Part shown: one piece after another, positions 10,832 through 21,827 of the stretch | Layout: each line of letters opens with the position of its first letter | Position numbering within the stretch: position 1 is the first letter of the stretch | Assembly: GCF_002865645.1 (NCBI RefSeq) | Contig: NW_020194685.1 | Location: 2,629,363-2,693,362 of the forward strand | Direction of reading: 5' to 3' | From: Hyaloscypha bicolor E | Lineage: Eukaryota; Ascomycota; Leotiomycetes; Helotiales; Hyaloscyphaceae | Length of the DNA stretch: 64,000 bases | The notes under the pieces: model-generated | The model's database searches: none | Told to the model about the DNA's origin: nothing | The model's input: the letters and a program-made list of their open reading frames with translations, nothing else | Made by a program: the position numbers and the translations under genes

Positions 10832-11908
10832 CCCGAGAGGCTTCCCTATCACAGGGCGGCTGGCATTGCGAGGGGCGTTATAGGGCAGGCAGGACGTGCG
10901 ATTAGAGTCGAGAGATGTCAATCAGGTGGGTTTCGGGACGGTGTGTCGTGGTAGGGATGGGGAAGGCGGGGTCAAGGGTTCGGACCGGCAGGACGTCGGG
11001 GGGGGGGGGCGGGGAACGGGGAGGCTGGGAGGCTGGGAGGCTGGGGTGCAGCGAGTGGCCGCGTTCGGGTGCGGGTGCCGGCGCGAGCGCAGGAGGGCTT
11101 GGCTTGGCTTGACCTTGAGACTGGGCAGAAAAGGGGGGGCCAAGTGAAGCGTGCAACAGCTGAAACTTCAACGATTTCGCTGTGGGTGGTGCTGTTAACG
11201 AGCAGGAGGCGAACAAAGTGCCACCCGGACAAGGGTGAACTTCACGAGGATACCTCTGTGTTGCGCTAAACGCCGTGACTGGCTAAGCTACGGCTTTCTA
11301 TTATGGACCACTTATGCACGACATTGCTCAGGCTCATTGTTATTGCATTTTGGCGGCCGTGATCCGCGAACGAGGGGAGGGGGGTGGTTCAGATGAGATG
11401 AGGGGTCGTGTGAGAGGGGAGTGGGATGGGTGGGAACTGAGGACATGGATAAAATGGGGGTCAATCAGGTGATACCGTAGACTTGAGAAGGAGTGGATAA
11501 CTGAAGCGGGATCCCTTTTTCACAGAATACCAACCTAGAGTGATGTCTGTGAACTATAGTTCGTGGATGCTGGATATTAAGTCCTGTTGTAGAAGAAGAA
11601 AAGGGGGGTCCAAGCGGGAGACGACGTGGTGCTGATCTTGATATAGAAACCCCAGCCGTGTGATGGGAAATGCCAGAACCCTCCGAAAGGGACGGCCCGT
11701 GACTGAGGTGTGTATGCTGCTCGGATGCGGGACGAAGATACCGAGTCGGAATTGCTTCTTCGGCGAGGCTTCACTGTCCAAGCATAATCCAGGCTCCAGC
11801 CGTGTGAATCGAACGACATCCTCTTGGCATATGCAGTGACACCTCACTCGGCAGAACTGTTTTCTCGTCCAACCATTTCATTAATTCGTGTTCATCGTTA
11901 AGTTCCCC
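10832..11908. other. Upstream region of the SSXT gene with G- and C-rich low-complexity tracts
   Basis: Contains a poly-G run at about 10999-11009 and imperfect GGGAGGCTGGGAGGCTG repeats near 11020-11045, probably the promoter/5' leader of the SSXT gene. A minus-strand open frame of 80 codons starting with ATG at 11819 has no recognisable features. Confidence 0.4.
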
Positions 11909-12780
11909 TCACTTCCAATACGCAGCATACTTACTCGCCCCCTTCACGACATTCACAAACTCCCTCGCAATCACCTTGTCTGTCGCCTCACTCGGATGCA
12001 ACTCGTCATACCACATAAAGTGATCCAGTCCCAGACGACTCGTCGTACAATTCGTATTCGACGGGGAACAAAAATAGTACGTTCCCGTTACATTGGCTGG
12101 CGTGGACAGATACTGGCTCGGATGGTTGTAGATGTCAGTCATTAAACTGTGGACATCGAAGACAGCGAATGAGGCCCCTGGGTACCGTTTTGCGACCACC
12201 GCTTCGTAGGGAGTGCGGTAGGTGAAGAGGGAGTTCACGAGCGTGGTGTATTCTTTCATCTTGTAGCTGACTTCGGTGATGTTTGCGGGCTGGCATGTGT
12301 GAGTAAGGAGTTTGGGGGAAGTAGGGGAAATCTGACCTTGTCTGGCCAGTAGTGACTTGCAGCGAGTCCTCCTTGGCCAGGGGTGCCATACAAAGGCGAC
12401 AACTCCAATGGCGCAGTGTTTATCAGCACGAAATACCTCCCCCCATTGGTATAGATCTGATCAAAGCGACTATAGATACAATCCACGTAATCCGGGATCG
12501 TCGTCTGGTTGAGGCTGCTATCCGTCAAGAAGGCATAGCTTCCAAGATCGTTGGTGCCAATCCACATGGAATACACCGTGTTATCGCTCTTCCGGTTCGT
12601 GTAAAGCGTGTTCGTGTTCGTGGTAGCATTGACGAACCTGCTGTCTGCGATGAAAGCATTGACTTCGTACACGACGTCTGGGAATGGCCCGTTGATGGCC
12701 CCAAGATAACGGTAGATCTGGTTGTTGTCACAAACTGCTCCGGAAACAGCGTAGTTGTAGAGCTTTGCGCTGGTGTAGTT

Positions 12781-13275
12781 TGTTGAAATTAGGGGCCTGA
12801 GGCCCCTAATAGGCTTAGTAAGCCCTGGAACCGAACGCCATGGGGCTGTGCACTAGCTTAATACCCTGTCCAGCTGGAATACCCTGTATAGCTGGAATAC
12901 CCTGTACGGCTGGAATACCCTGTATAGCTGGAATACCCTGTACGGCTGGAATACCCTGTATAGCTGGAATACCCTGTACGGCTGGAATACCCTGTATAGC
13001 TGGAATACCCTGTACGGCTGGAATACCCTGTATAGCTGGAATACCCTGTACGGCTGGAATACCCTGTATAGCTGGAATACCATGTACGGCTGGAATACCC
13101 TGTATAGCTGTAATCGGTTCAGCTGGCATAGGGATTTAGTACATGTGACTTAGGGGGTTCAGGGCTATATATACGGGCTACTTACCACTGTAGAACAGCA
13201 GTCAATTCAGTACGTTTTACTTGGTTTACATTGCAAGCACGTGACCCTAGCTATATTGCTTTAGCTAGTTCAACA
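12781..13275. mobile_element. Solo-LTR-like insertion, 495 bp
   Basis: Begins TGTTGAA and ends TTCAACA (inverted 7-bp termini with the TG..CA ends typical of retrotransposon LTRs). A 5-bp target-site duplication, TAGTT, lies at 12776-12780 and 13276-13280. No protein-coding potential is visible. Internal features are a 21-base palindrome around 12789-12809 (TTAGGGGCCT G AGGCCCCTAA), the 18-bp minisatellite, and a TATATATA stretch near 13166 that could be an LTR TATA box. Alternatives are a short non-autonomous terminal-repeat element or a MITE, but 5-bp duplication plus TG..CA favours a solo LTR. Confidence 0.75.
12871..13104. repeat. 18-bp minisatellite, 13 units, alternating as a 36-bp higher-order repeat
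   Basis: The unit is YRGCTGGAATACCCTGTA. Variants starting TAG and CGG alternate strictly after the first unit, so the true period is 36 bp. A truncated unit follows to 13114. One unit carries CATG in place of CCTG at about 13081. Because 18 is a multiple of 3, all frames stay open on both strands, which produces spurious repeat proteins. Confidence 0.95.
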
Positions 13276-13585
13276 TAGTTTGATACCCATCGATCCCACG
13301 TGACTCCCCCGCCTGCTGTTGATGTGCTCCCTGGGAGTAACAATCCTGGGGGAGGCGCTGATCCATTGTGATTGATGAAGTACCCCAATCGACTTTCGTC
13401 TGTATAGCTATCAATTCGTAAGCGCCGTTCTTTGACATGGTGTTGCTTGCTCACCTGTCCCCGAATGTTACCAAATTGTCAAAAGTCGGGACGAAATGCG
13501 ATCCCCATCCGGGATGACCATGATTATCGGTATCTGCAAAAACAACTGCACTCGCAGCGATGAGTGCAAAGGTAAACAACTGCAT

Positions 13586-15553
13586 CTTGATACCTCAACA
13601 CCTTGACCTGACAGAACCTCTAGTCAAAACGAAAATCAAGAATTGGATCAATTGGAGGAAGAAGGCGAGAACAAGGAAAAGGGCCATACGAGCATCTATA
13701 TAGATCCCACCCCTCTAGCCCGGAACTTACGATTAATAAAAAAAAACATTCATGATTTGATCCCAGATCTTCTTCCGGATGCCCCATCCATACATCATTC
13801 ACACGGATGAGGGGAGGCCTGCATTAGCCAAAGACCCCTCCTTATTAAAGTACAAGCTCTAGATGACACAAGAGCATCTGGACGAATTGGGAAGTGCCGG
13901 TTGAAATTATCCATATTTGGCGATGGCCTGAGATTTCGATTCAGTCAATGATAGCTCAAGGCTGACAACGGGTGGAAAAAATGAAGGGCCGTGAACCGTG
14001 CTATGACGAGCCTGAGTGCTGCAGGTGAACGAACCGGCATGTGGGAAGCGGAGGACGAAGGGTGGTGGGACCATCCTGGCAGCCATGCTCGGATGTTGGG
14101 ATTGGGAGGCTTGTTGATCGGTGCGGAGGAGGAGACGAAGTTGTTTTCAGCCTGAAAAGGAGACGGAGTCTCGGTTGAGCTGCCAGGAGATCTGCGTCTT
14201 GTCCGTGGATGGCCACCGTAGTTAGCTCATGTGACTAAACACGTGACTGGGACTCGATCATAGCATCGGGCATTATTCGATGCCTTATGTGAGATGAACA
14301 GAGAATGAGTTTCTAATCTCGAAATTATAGAAGTCTTCGGCTATGAAGAATTTAGCTCTATTCTGCTAAATTGTGAGTACAGATAAGTTGGATGGGGAGC
14401 AGAGAGGCAACTCGTCTTGAGTTGAAATGACAACCCTACACCCTGCTATCGAATCTCGTTAATTCATGGAATCTTTGGTGCATTATGAATTTTGCGATAT
14501 GCAGCAGAAGTTTGAAGCATGGTGGATTGTGAATGTGAGTCGCAATGTGAATACAGGTGCGATTTGCAATAAAACGATTCCAAAGGATTCACCTCTTGCT
14601 GTATGATTTCATGCAATGCCTCAAATCTTCAATATAAATTGCTTCACTGATCTCTGTATGTGATAATTATCTGTCTCAAGGCTGAGAATGAAGTATAGCT
14701 ATGGGTATTGCATTTTCTCGCGGGCACCGACCTCAGCGTTTCTCTCACATCACCCGACAAGAACCGACCAACCACATATCCTGTAAACGACCTTCTTACA
14801 TAGCGAGTTACTTCAGGGAATTGCTAATGTGTTTCGCTTCGTTCGATATCTATTGCTCACTAAGAAGTGGTTCTCGTTTTCAAGTGCTTCTCGTTCGGTT
14901 CTAGGGTCAATCAACCATGAAAAACTAGGGAAGGGTTGATGTCTCAATTCTAGAGGCGCTTTTATATTATTTTCATCTTGAACCCCATGGTTAGTAACAG
15001 TAATGAGCGTCTTGTTTAGGCTGTTTAGAGGCTAGAGCTAAACATGAGACAAAAAAAGGGATGACTTCTTAATCTTCTACGATCAACCGCAGGTGAGATC
15101 CGAGTTGGCTTTTAATTTCCTGTTTGTTGGACTTCAGAACCCTTACTTGACTGTTTACCAAACGAGGGCAAGCTTAAATCGAGTAGCCACTGCTGCCTTA
15201 AACATGCGGATCTTCGTCCCAAGTTCCCGACGTTGGTCGCGCCTCGGCTAAAAAGGGGGGCGAAACACATGAGCTCGTATGCTCTCTGCCCCGGTCCGCC
15301 GAGTACCTGCCTGACTTAGCGCTTCATGCAAGCCTGGTACAAGTAGACTGCGCCGCCCCCGCTCCAAGACTTAAAATACCCGACTTCTCCTCGATCAGGT
15401 TCTGAGGAGGCGTCAAGTTTCTTTCACATCACGATCGTTAAGTTTGTTGAGTGCGTTCATTCGTTCTATCTATTGATCCTCTCGACCTAAACGACGTGAA
15501 CTACCTCCTGTAGGACCCCATCGCTTCTCGATCTGGTACTGACGTTGCGCAAC
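13586..15553. other. Intergenic region
   Basis: About 2 kb between the esterase and the Cys-rich membrane protein gene. No coding frame with family features. It includes an AATTTAGC/GCTAAATT inverted pair near 14350-14375. The last few hundred bases before 15554 are likely the promoter of the plus-strand gene. Confidence 0.4.
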
Positions 15554-17062
15554 ATGGTCCACATTTCCTCTCTGCTTCTGGGACTCTCAGTAGCGGGCAG
15601 TATAACTGCAGCTCGTCCATATGGGTACGACAGACCGGCCAAGATCTCCCTGTACGACCCGTCCAGCGCCGTCGAAGCCTCATCCGACCCAGCGGAGCTC
15701 GACTGCGGAGAACACAGAGGACCGACCATCTACTCTCTTAATATCAACACCTGTCTCTGGGGAGATTTCCCTCTCACCCACTTCCGGGTTACGACAATGC
15801 CAGTCTGCGCAAGTGGTGCTCAACCTGTGGCTTACTTCTTCTCTACGACAAGCTGCACTGGCAACCCGAATTTCCGCTCTGACAATCAAATCATCAATCA
15901 AGAATACCGTGGCCTCCACGACAAATGTCTGTCCTTGAAGTCACCAGCACAATGGTCGATGATCTTCCGTTGCGATAAGCAAGAGTCTAGAAGCAACCAT
16001 TATGTTCAAGCGATTCCTTACAACTACAACTCAAACAAAACCCCCATTCCCACAGATCCGAAAGCCTCAGACGCTGTCGTAACACCACACACTTCATTCG
16101 ATTGCACGATCTGGAAGCCCAAGAAGCCCACGCACCTTCCTGCTGACACCTGCATCACATTCGAAGGCCGTGAAAGTCGCAGCGTCTTTATAGACAAGCC
16201 AGCGACCTGCGCAGATGGGTCCGAAGCACTCTTGGAATTGTTCAGGGAACCAGGTTGCGGAAAGGAGTTGTCCGAAGGAAACGATGGATTCACGGGCTGG
16301 GGTGGATCGTTCGTGTCCACGAAGTGTTACAGTTCGGATTCGCTTATCCGCAGCATGTGCTTCCGCTGCGGTGACAAGGAGATGAAGATGTACGAGGATT
16401 TACCTCCTTATAAACACGCTGAAGTGGAACCTCTCGTCCTCCATGGAGCACCGATGTCTACCCAAGACGATGAAGAGCCTGTACTGCTAGTCGATCCCAA
16501 CAGCGAGAAAGTCCTCAAGCCAACCTTCAGTCCTGGTATCAGCCCCCAAAGCACCAAGCCTCAAGGCGGAAAGGTTGAATCATACTACGTTGAAAATTGT
16601 AAGATTGAGGAGGGACGCTCCCACAGCGTGTCCGTGAGACGAGCCGATACCTGCGTCTGGAGCTTCATGTACAAGAGCATGGAAGTCACGTCTCCTGCCG
16701 TCTGCGCGAACGGCACGCAAGCCTTATTCGCCACCTACTCGCGTCCTGGCTGCAAGCCCGACGACCTCAAGTACCTCGGCGAAATTCCCGAGGAGTTCAC
16801 AGATGGCTGTGCAGATATCTCGGACATTGACAGCTTTGCTTTCATCTGTGAGGGCTTGCCGGAGACCGAGATTGGTAATAAGGGGAGTGCGGGTGGGTTC
16901 CTTAAGTTTATTGGGATTGTTCTTTTGATTTTGATTTTGATGATTGGGTTGAGTATTGCGAGCTGTTGTCTCAGGGGAGCGGCGATGATGAAGCAGGCTA
17001 ATGAACTTTGGGCGCGTATTATGGATGCGTTCAAGGGGAGAGAAGGCGCCATTCAACTGTAG
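15554..17062 (+). CDS. Secreted/anchored Cys-rich protein with three related domains and one C-terminal membrane helix
   Basis: Single exon, 502 residues from ATG 15554 (MVHISSLLLGLSVAGSITAARP, a typical signal peptide). Three related modules lie at about residues 50-165, 185-275 and 345-440. Each has a spaced Cys set with a repeating theme of TC..., then VCA.G or TCADG, then PGC, then a later Cys; the first two end near FRC. This suggests internal triplication. A hydrophobic helix (about residues 453-475, FIGIVLLILILMIGLSIASCC) and a short cytoplasmic tail with KQANELWARIM follow, giving a type I membrane topology. I do not recognise a named family. A cell-surface receptor or adhesion role is possible but unproven. 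Confidence 0.8.
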   Translation: MVHISSLLLGLSVAGSITAARPYGYDRPAKISLYDPSSAVEASSDPAELDCGEHRGPTIYSLNINTCLWGDFPLTHFRVTTMPVCASGAQPVAYFFSTTSCTGNPNFRSDNQIINQEYRGLHDKCLSLKSPAQWSMIFRCDKQESRSNHYVQAIPYNYNSNKTPIPTDPKASDAVVTPHTSFDCTIWKPKKPTHLPADTCITFEGRESRSVFIDKPATCADGSEALLELFREPGCGKELSEGNDGFTGWGGSFVSTKCYSSDSLIRSMCFRCGDKEMKMYEDLPPYKHAEVEPLVLHGAPMSTQDDEEPVLLVDPNSEKVLKPTFSPGISPQSTKPQGGKVESYYVENCKIEEGRSHSVSVRRADTCVWSFMYKSMEVTSPAVCANGTQALFATYSRPGCKPDDLKYLGEIPEEFTDGCADISDIDSFAFICEGLPETEIGNKGSAGGFLKFIGIVLLILILMIGLSIASCCLRGAAMMKQANELWARIMDAFKGREGAIQL

Positions 17063-17391
17063 AGGAATTGCTTGGAAGACGAACTTGGGAGCTGGGGGGG
17101 GATTACTTGGCGTTCTTCTGCGGAAAGGAGGTTTCATTATTCTTTGGTGGACATGGGAAGGAAATGTGCCCATGGAGCTTAGGATATCAGGGGCTGTCAA
17201 GAACTATAACCAGAATAGAAAACTTTAGCTACCGGCTTTGTTTCCATTCAACGAGAACGTACCCGCAATTCACAAAATAGAAACCTGTAATCCAGCCAAG
17301 TGCAAGGCATTATCCAACCAACTAATCTTCCTCACAAAGATCAAGGCAATAAATGTTTGCCAAAGCTATCATCGAGCCACCGCTTCTCTTT

Positions 17392-17814
17392 CTACGTCTC
17401 TGTCGTCTCTCCATCAGGGTGTGATGAGCGGATAAGTATCATGTGTAGCGGATTGTGGAAAAGGACTCGCAATCTCACGACCTTTCTCTTACTGGAACTG
17501 GTGAGAACCAAAGACTGAACATTACCTAGACCACTCCTCTCCTTATCTTTCTCTTCCACCATCCACCGCCCCGAGCTCGGCTGAAACGTAGTCATATCGT
17601 TAGTAGCAGCCATCCCAACAGATCCCGCATTCATGCTCATCTCAAACTCCTTGCCAGTCTCAAGATCTTTAAGCCTAACGGGTACAGCGAACCCTATTTT
17701 GTTTTCGAGATTGGGACGGCTGTACGTGAAACTTGACCCTTCCATCCTCGATCCGTCTGTCAGCTTGGCTTGGTAATTGCTTTGCATCATATGATGATCC
17801 TCGTCCTTGATCAT
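17392..17814 (-). CDS. Short protein resembling a C-terminal piece of DUF4419 proteins
   Basis: ATG at 17814 opens 140 codons. The middle reads FAVPVRLKDLETGKEFEMSMNAGSVGMAA and then FQPSSGRWMVEEKD, which resembles, from memory, the C-terminal part of fungal DUF4419 proteins (VAGxVG... QPxSGWWMxEE). The last 40 residues are basic and unrelated (SSSKRKVVRLRV). No N-terminal DUF4419 region lies upstream on this strand, so this is probably a truncated gene or gene relic. Function is unknown. Confidence 0.4.
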   Translation of the reverse strand: MIKDEDHHMMQSNYQAKLTDGSRMEGSSFTYSRPNLENKIGFAVPVRLKDLETGKEFEMSMNAGSVGMAATNDMTTFQPSSGRWMVEEKDKERSGLGNVQSLVLTSSSKRKVVRLRVLFHNPLHMILIRSSHPDGETTET

Positions 17815-18397
17815 TATTCATCCATTGCATCGACATCTTCCTGGAACAATGCCGCCTTATGGAAAATCTGCATTTTATTTGCTCTAGAATCTATTCCACT
17901 TCCACTTCGCTTCGTGTACACATCCCTCCCTCCCTTTCACCCGACCACACCCATCCTCTCAACGTCCACCACCACTACCACGAACGCCAAACGTAACGAC
18001 GAAACCAATCATACACCAAACACCAAGCTATGCATCCTTTCTTTCCATTCGATTCATTCCCAACTTCAGTCCCTGCTTCGCTCGAAGAAAAGTCCATATG
18101 TATTGCTTGCTCAATCCATCGCCCGCCCGCCCGCTCGCTATGCATCAATCAAAGAAAAGAGAATCCATCGCAAGTACCATAACTAAAAGAACCCGAGGTA
18201 TCTCCCGTTGTAAAGGAAGATAGAAAGTTTTATCTCCCGCATACCATGCCACGCCATATGTGCTTGCTTCAAAGAAAACAAAAGAAATACCACAACGCAT
18301 CGTGCTGCTGACATTTTCCACCGCAATGTTTCCAAAGCAATCCCGTCGAACGAGATGAGTATGAGATGAATGTCCGCATCTGCAGCTGAAGAATGAT
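17815..18397. other. Intergenic, 3' flank of the DnaJ gene
   Basis: Nothing coding recognised. A plus-strand open frame at 17770-18186 is low complexity and has no features. Confidence 0.4.
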
Positions 18398-21300
18398 CTA
18401 GTGAGTCTTCTTCCTCGGACTCGCTCTCTTTCCGCCTAAGCTCGCACGACTACTCTCCCCTCCAACCTGCCCCTTCATCCTCTCTCTAACGACGCAAAAC
18501 TCTCTAACCACACCCTCATGCGCTGCCATGGTCTCCACCCATCGTTGCAATACCACTTGATCTTCCTTTAGTCCCAAGCGATAATGCTCTGTAGCCACTT
18601 CATCAGTCCAGCGCTTCGATCCGGCGGCAGCTACATTATTCTTCCGTGTCACCATGTGCAGGAGGAATTTGGAACTGAAATGATCCCATTCGGCGGTGTA
18701 GGTGGCGTACCGCTGGATGTAGTTATCGTATGCGAGTTGGGTAGGGATGCCAAATTCAGATGGAGCTGGGGGGGCGGGAGCTTTGGGTGGTTGAGGCATG
18801 TTGAGAGAGGTGATGAGATCCTTGATTCTGAGGTCGTCCAGACCAACTTTAAGGTCAGCTGTATCGGTCGGTGTTGAGGGCGCTGACTCGGCTGGACGCT
18901 TTTGTGCTTCCGAGAGCTTCTCATTGATCTTGCTGGCGGTAAATTGAGGGACAGTGTGGTTTGCCGGTGGGGTATCGACATCCATTGGATCCGGTGTGAT
19001 CGTTGTCGGCGATGCGGTTGGCTTGCGGCCTGTGAAGAGAGGCTTGTCTTCATTTGATGAGCTGCCATCGTCGACAACAGCGGCCTTACCTCCCAAGGTG
19101 GTCCGCAGGGTGGGTGTTCTCTTTCTCAAAGGATTGGCAGCGGTTCGCGGAGGAGGAGCAAACGTCTGAGACTTGAATGTCTGGTGCCATTCTTCAGCTG
19201 AGAACTTCGCCCCAGGAGACTCAGTGGGTGTCGGTTCAGTTGGTGGCGCAAAAGATGGGATGTCTCCAGGCCCTGATCGAACCTTAATTGGTGATCTTCC
19301 TCTTGAACGGCTACCAGATTGAGCACGTCCACGAGCTGGAGATGGAACTGGTCCTGCTTTCGGATCCGGTTTGAAGTAATCTCCACCAGCCTCAAACTTT
19401 CCCTCCCAATGTTCAGGCGTAAACTTCGTGCTGATATTCTCCGCGCTACTACTGAAGCTATTCTTCGGCGGCTGAGTAGTTGCAAATGCGCCATTGGGAA
19501 AATCGAAGTTGAATCTAGGTAAACGATGATAGTGATTAGCATTATTTTCATTTTTATTTTTCAAATCAAACATAAACAAATCTCGGCGCTCGCTCGCCGT
19601 ATCATATCCACAGAGGTCATCACTCAAGTGCTTGGACTTCTTGGTGGGGCTTCCCGCCTCAGCAGGACTGAGTTCATTTGGCGCGAATCTGCTGTTGATC
19701 TTAGAAGGGGTTCCCGCTTCAGCCGCACACCCCTTGTATGTGAATTTGCTTCTGATATTCGGGTATGATGGCAGCGGCTTGTCGAATTTGTCTGGTTGGT
19801 CCTGATTGCTGTACCTTGAGGTAGAAAGCCCAGTCGGGGTGTAAGTTTGAGGCATTTGACCCGTGCTTGCTCTCTTGCTGCTGAGAAGACCGTCGACAAC
19901 ATTGCGCTGAAGAGTTTCAAACGCATTGAGATCTTTTGGATCAAGTGTGACTCCACTGGGAGGTGTCGTTGGTCGAGATTTCTTCAAGGAAGACGGAAGC
20001 TTCATAGAAGATGAGCGAAGTGGAAATGGGGGTATTGAAGAGCTGCTCTCCGCAACTGTCGGGAGACTGTTTTCGAATGAAGATTGCTTTCTTGCAGGAT
20101 TGAACCAATTGCCTCTGGAGAAGAACGAAGAATTCTCATACATTGAAGGATTGCCGTTTGCATCTGTCTTGGCCTGACCAGAGCGTAGAGGAGGTCCATC
20201 TGGAGGAAAACCGTTAGGTGGGGGTTCTGTATTTGGATTTTCCTTCATCCATTGTCTGAACTGCGAGACTTTGCTTGGCTTACTTGAGGAACTCGGATCG
20301 TTTGTAGTGGGATCTGGCTGAGGCGGAGCACCACGGGGTTGCTGTGGGGTCGTAGAGCGGTAACGGTGGCTTGATCGAGGAGGCCGTACCTCTTCATCAG
20401 AGGTATCATCCACGCTGGCAGCGTAAGGCCTGGAATTGCGTGGTGTAGTTCGTTCAGCAAAAGAGCGAGCACGATGAGGCGGCTTGAAACGTGGATCATC
20501 TGTCGTAGGAGAGAAACCATTCATCGTGGGATCAGACGTATCAGTTCGCTCTCGGGTACTCTTTGATCTGTTGATATTAGCACTTTCGAAAGGATTGAAC
20601 TTCTCCCCTCCCTGCGTCGCATAAGGCGTGCTCAATCTTGGCTCCATAGTTGGCATTGCCTTTGGTCGGAATTGTCTCAAGGGATCGGGACTAGCATTAT
20701 GCGTGGAAGGCGGAGGATCTCGAGCGGGTAGATCAGGGGCAACGCTTGGCTTGTCCCGTTGCGTGAAGTAATTTCCTCTCGGTGCTGGAGGCTCATCACC
20801 ACCGGGTGTGTTGGGCATGAAGCCTTTCCGACTCGCAGCACTTGAGCTGTGACTCCGCTGATGTTGGCTGCTACTCTCTGGTCTTGGGGGAACAGGTCTT
20901 TGCGACCTAGCATTGCTCTCTTCGCGCCCAGATGTTGGAGTACCTCTTGGTGGAGGTTGTGGAGATTTCCACGTCTTGCCAGGTCCATGTTCGGTGGCCT
21001 TGCTGTGTCTCAGATTCTCCCATCCCTCATACGTAGCCTTTCTAGCTTGTGGACCTTCTTGTGCTGCTTGATATGCGGATGCCGGCGGAGCTTGGAAGTT
21101 CTTGCGGTAGCGCTCTGCACCGGATGAGGGCGGTGGTGGTTGTGTCTTGCGGGCGGAGGTTGGGGGTTTCGGAGGCGTAGGATATTGTGAGCTTACATTC
21201 GACCAAGGATTTCCTCGCATACCAGAAGCCCCCGCATAGGTGTTCCGGAAGGTGGAACCCCTGACTCGGTTGGCATCATACTTTGCTCTTTCCGTAGTAT

Positions 21301-21827
21301 CAATGAGGACTTCGTGTGCAGATTGTATTCGTTGGAATTTGGCTGTGACTTCATTCTCTTGCCCTGGGTTGCGGTCTGGATGGTACTTGAGCGCTGCAAA
21401 GTTGAAGTTAGCCGTTTGATCAAAAGTGTAAACATGGTATGCTATAAAGGTTGCCTATCGAGGGTGAAGGGATCCGACAGAAGGACATCAGACGGTACAA
21501 AAGCTGTCCATCGTGCTTGTACCATCCCATGACCAAAGCCAATAGATCCGACGGACCGACATAGGACGTTACCAAACCTCCTCACTCTCAAAGGTGAGGA
21601 GATCCGACGGACCGACACGGGACGGACCAAGAAGAAGAAAAGCAAGGAGATCCGACAGATCGACATAGGACGGGTAAGAAACAAAGGACGGTACATGAAC
21701 AGACGGAAAGAGATCAGTCGGATCACATACCAAGCTTCTTAAACTGCTTCTTGATTTCCACAACATCGGCCGAAGGCGCAAGCTCTAGATCACCGTAGTA
21801 ATCCCGCGTAAGGTCTGCCTTGACCAT
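18398..21827 (-). CDS. DnaJ (J-domain) protein with long disordered C-terminal region
   Basis: Two exons, 21827-21731 and 21393-18398, give 1030 residues. The J domain is at residues about 8-75 and is assembled across the intron: RDYYGDLELAPSADVVEIKKQF, then ALKYHPDRNPG with the HPD triad that activates Hsp70 ATPase, then AKFQRIQSAHEVLID and AKYDANR. The rest is rich in Pro, Ser, Arg and Thr with no obvious folds until a more regular C-terminal section (about residues 870-1000; YDNYIQRYATYTAEWDHF). This matches large J-domain proteins conserved in filamentous ascomycetes whose client is unknown. The intron is 337 bp, unusually long here, and holds a degenerate repeat. The 2996-bp second exon has no internal stop. 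Confidence 0.85.
21471..21677. repeat. Four degenerate ~29-bp repeats inside the DnaJ intron
   Basis: Copies start at 21471, 21545, 21601 and 21649. The shared core is GATCCGACRGAYCGACAYRGGACG. Spacings are 74, 56 and 48 bp, so this is a dispersed rather than strict tandem array. It fills most of intron 1 of the DnaJ gene and explains its unusual length. Confidence 0.75.

Larger units (their letters stand above)
11909..13585 (-). pseudogene. Secreted GDSL/SGNH esterase (CE16 acetylesterase type), interrupted by an insertion
   Basis: Exons 13585-13455, 13407-12337 (split by the insertion) and 12289-11909; both introns are 47 bp. The first exon encodes a signal peptide (MQLFTFALIAASAVVFA). SGNH blocks are present: FGDS/YTD (catalytic Ser, formed over intron 1), YAVSGAVCDNN, GTNDLG, and DELHPSEATDK near the end (Asp-x-x-His). 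The intact protein would be about 360 residues, normal for CE16 enzymes that deacetylate plant cell-wall sugars. At codons for WVSNY the reading frame is broken by 495 bp of foreign DNA at 12781-13275, flanked by TAGTT on both sides. Removing the insertion and one TAGTT copy reconnects the frame exactly. The rest of the gene has no stops, so the insertion looks recent and the gene is presumably inactive, unless the insert is spliced out, for which I see no support. Confidence 0.85.

Noticed and set aside
11577..11819. 80-codon ATG-initiated minus-strand frame
   Set aside because: No domain, signal or splice evidence; could be a real small gene but I cannot support it.
12871..13104. CRISPR-like direct repeats
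   Set aside because: Contiguous tandem units with no spacers, in a eukaryotic genome; this is a minisatellite.
12815..13139. Long repeat-protein open frames on both strands (GIPCIAGIPCTA and AIQGIPAVQ patterns)
   Set aside because: They arise only because an 18-bp minisatellite unit, a multiple of 3, keeps all frames open; they lie inside a mobile element and have no start or splice support.
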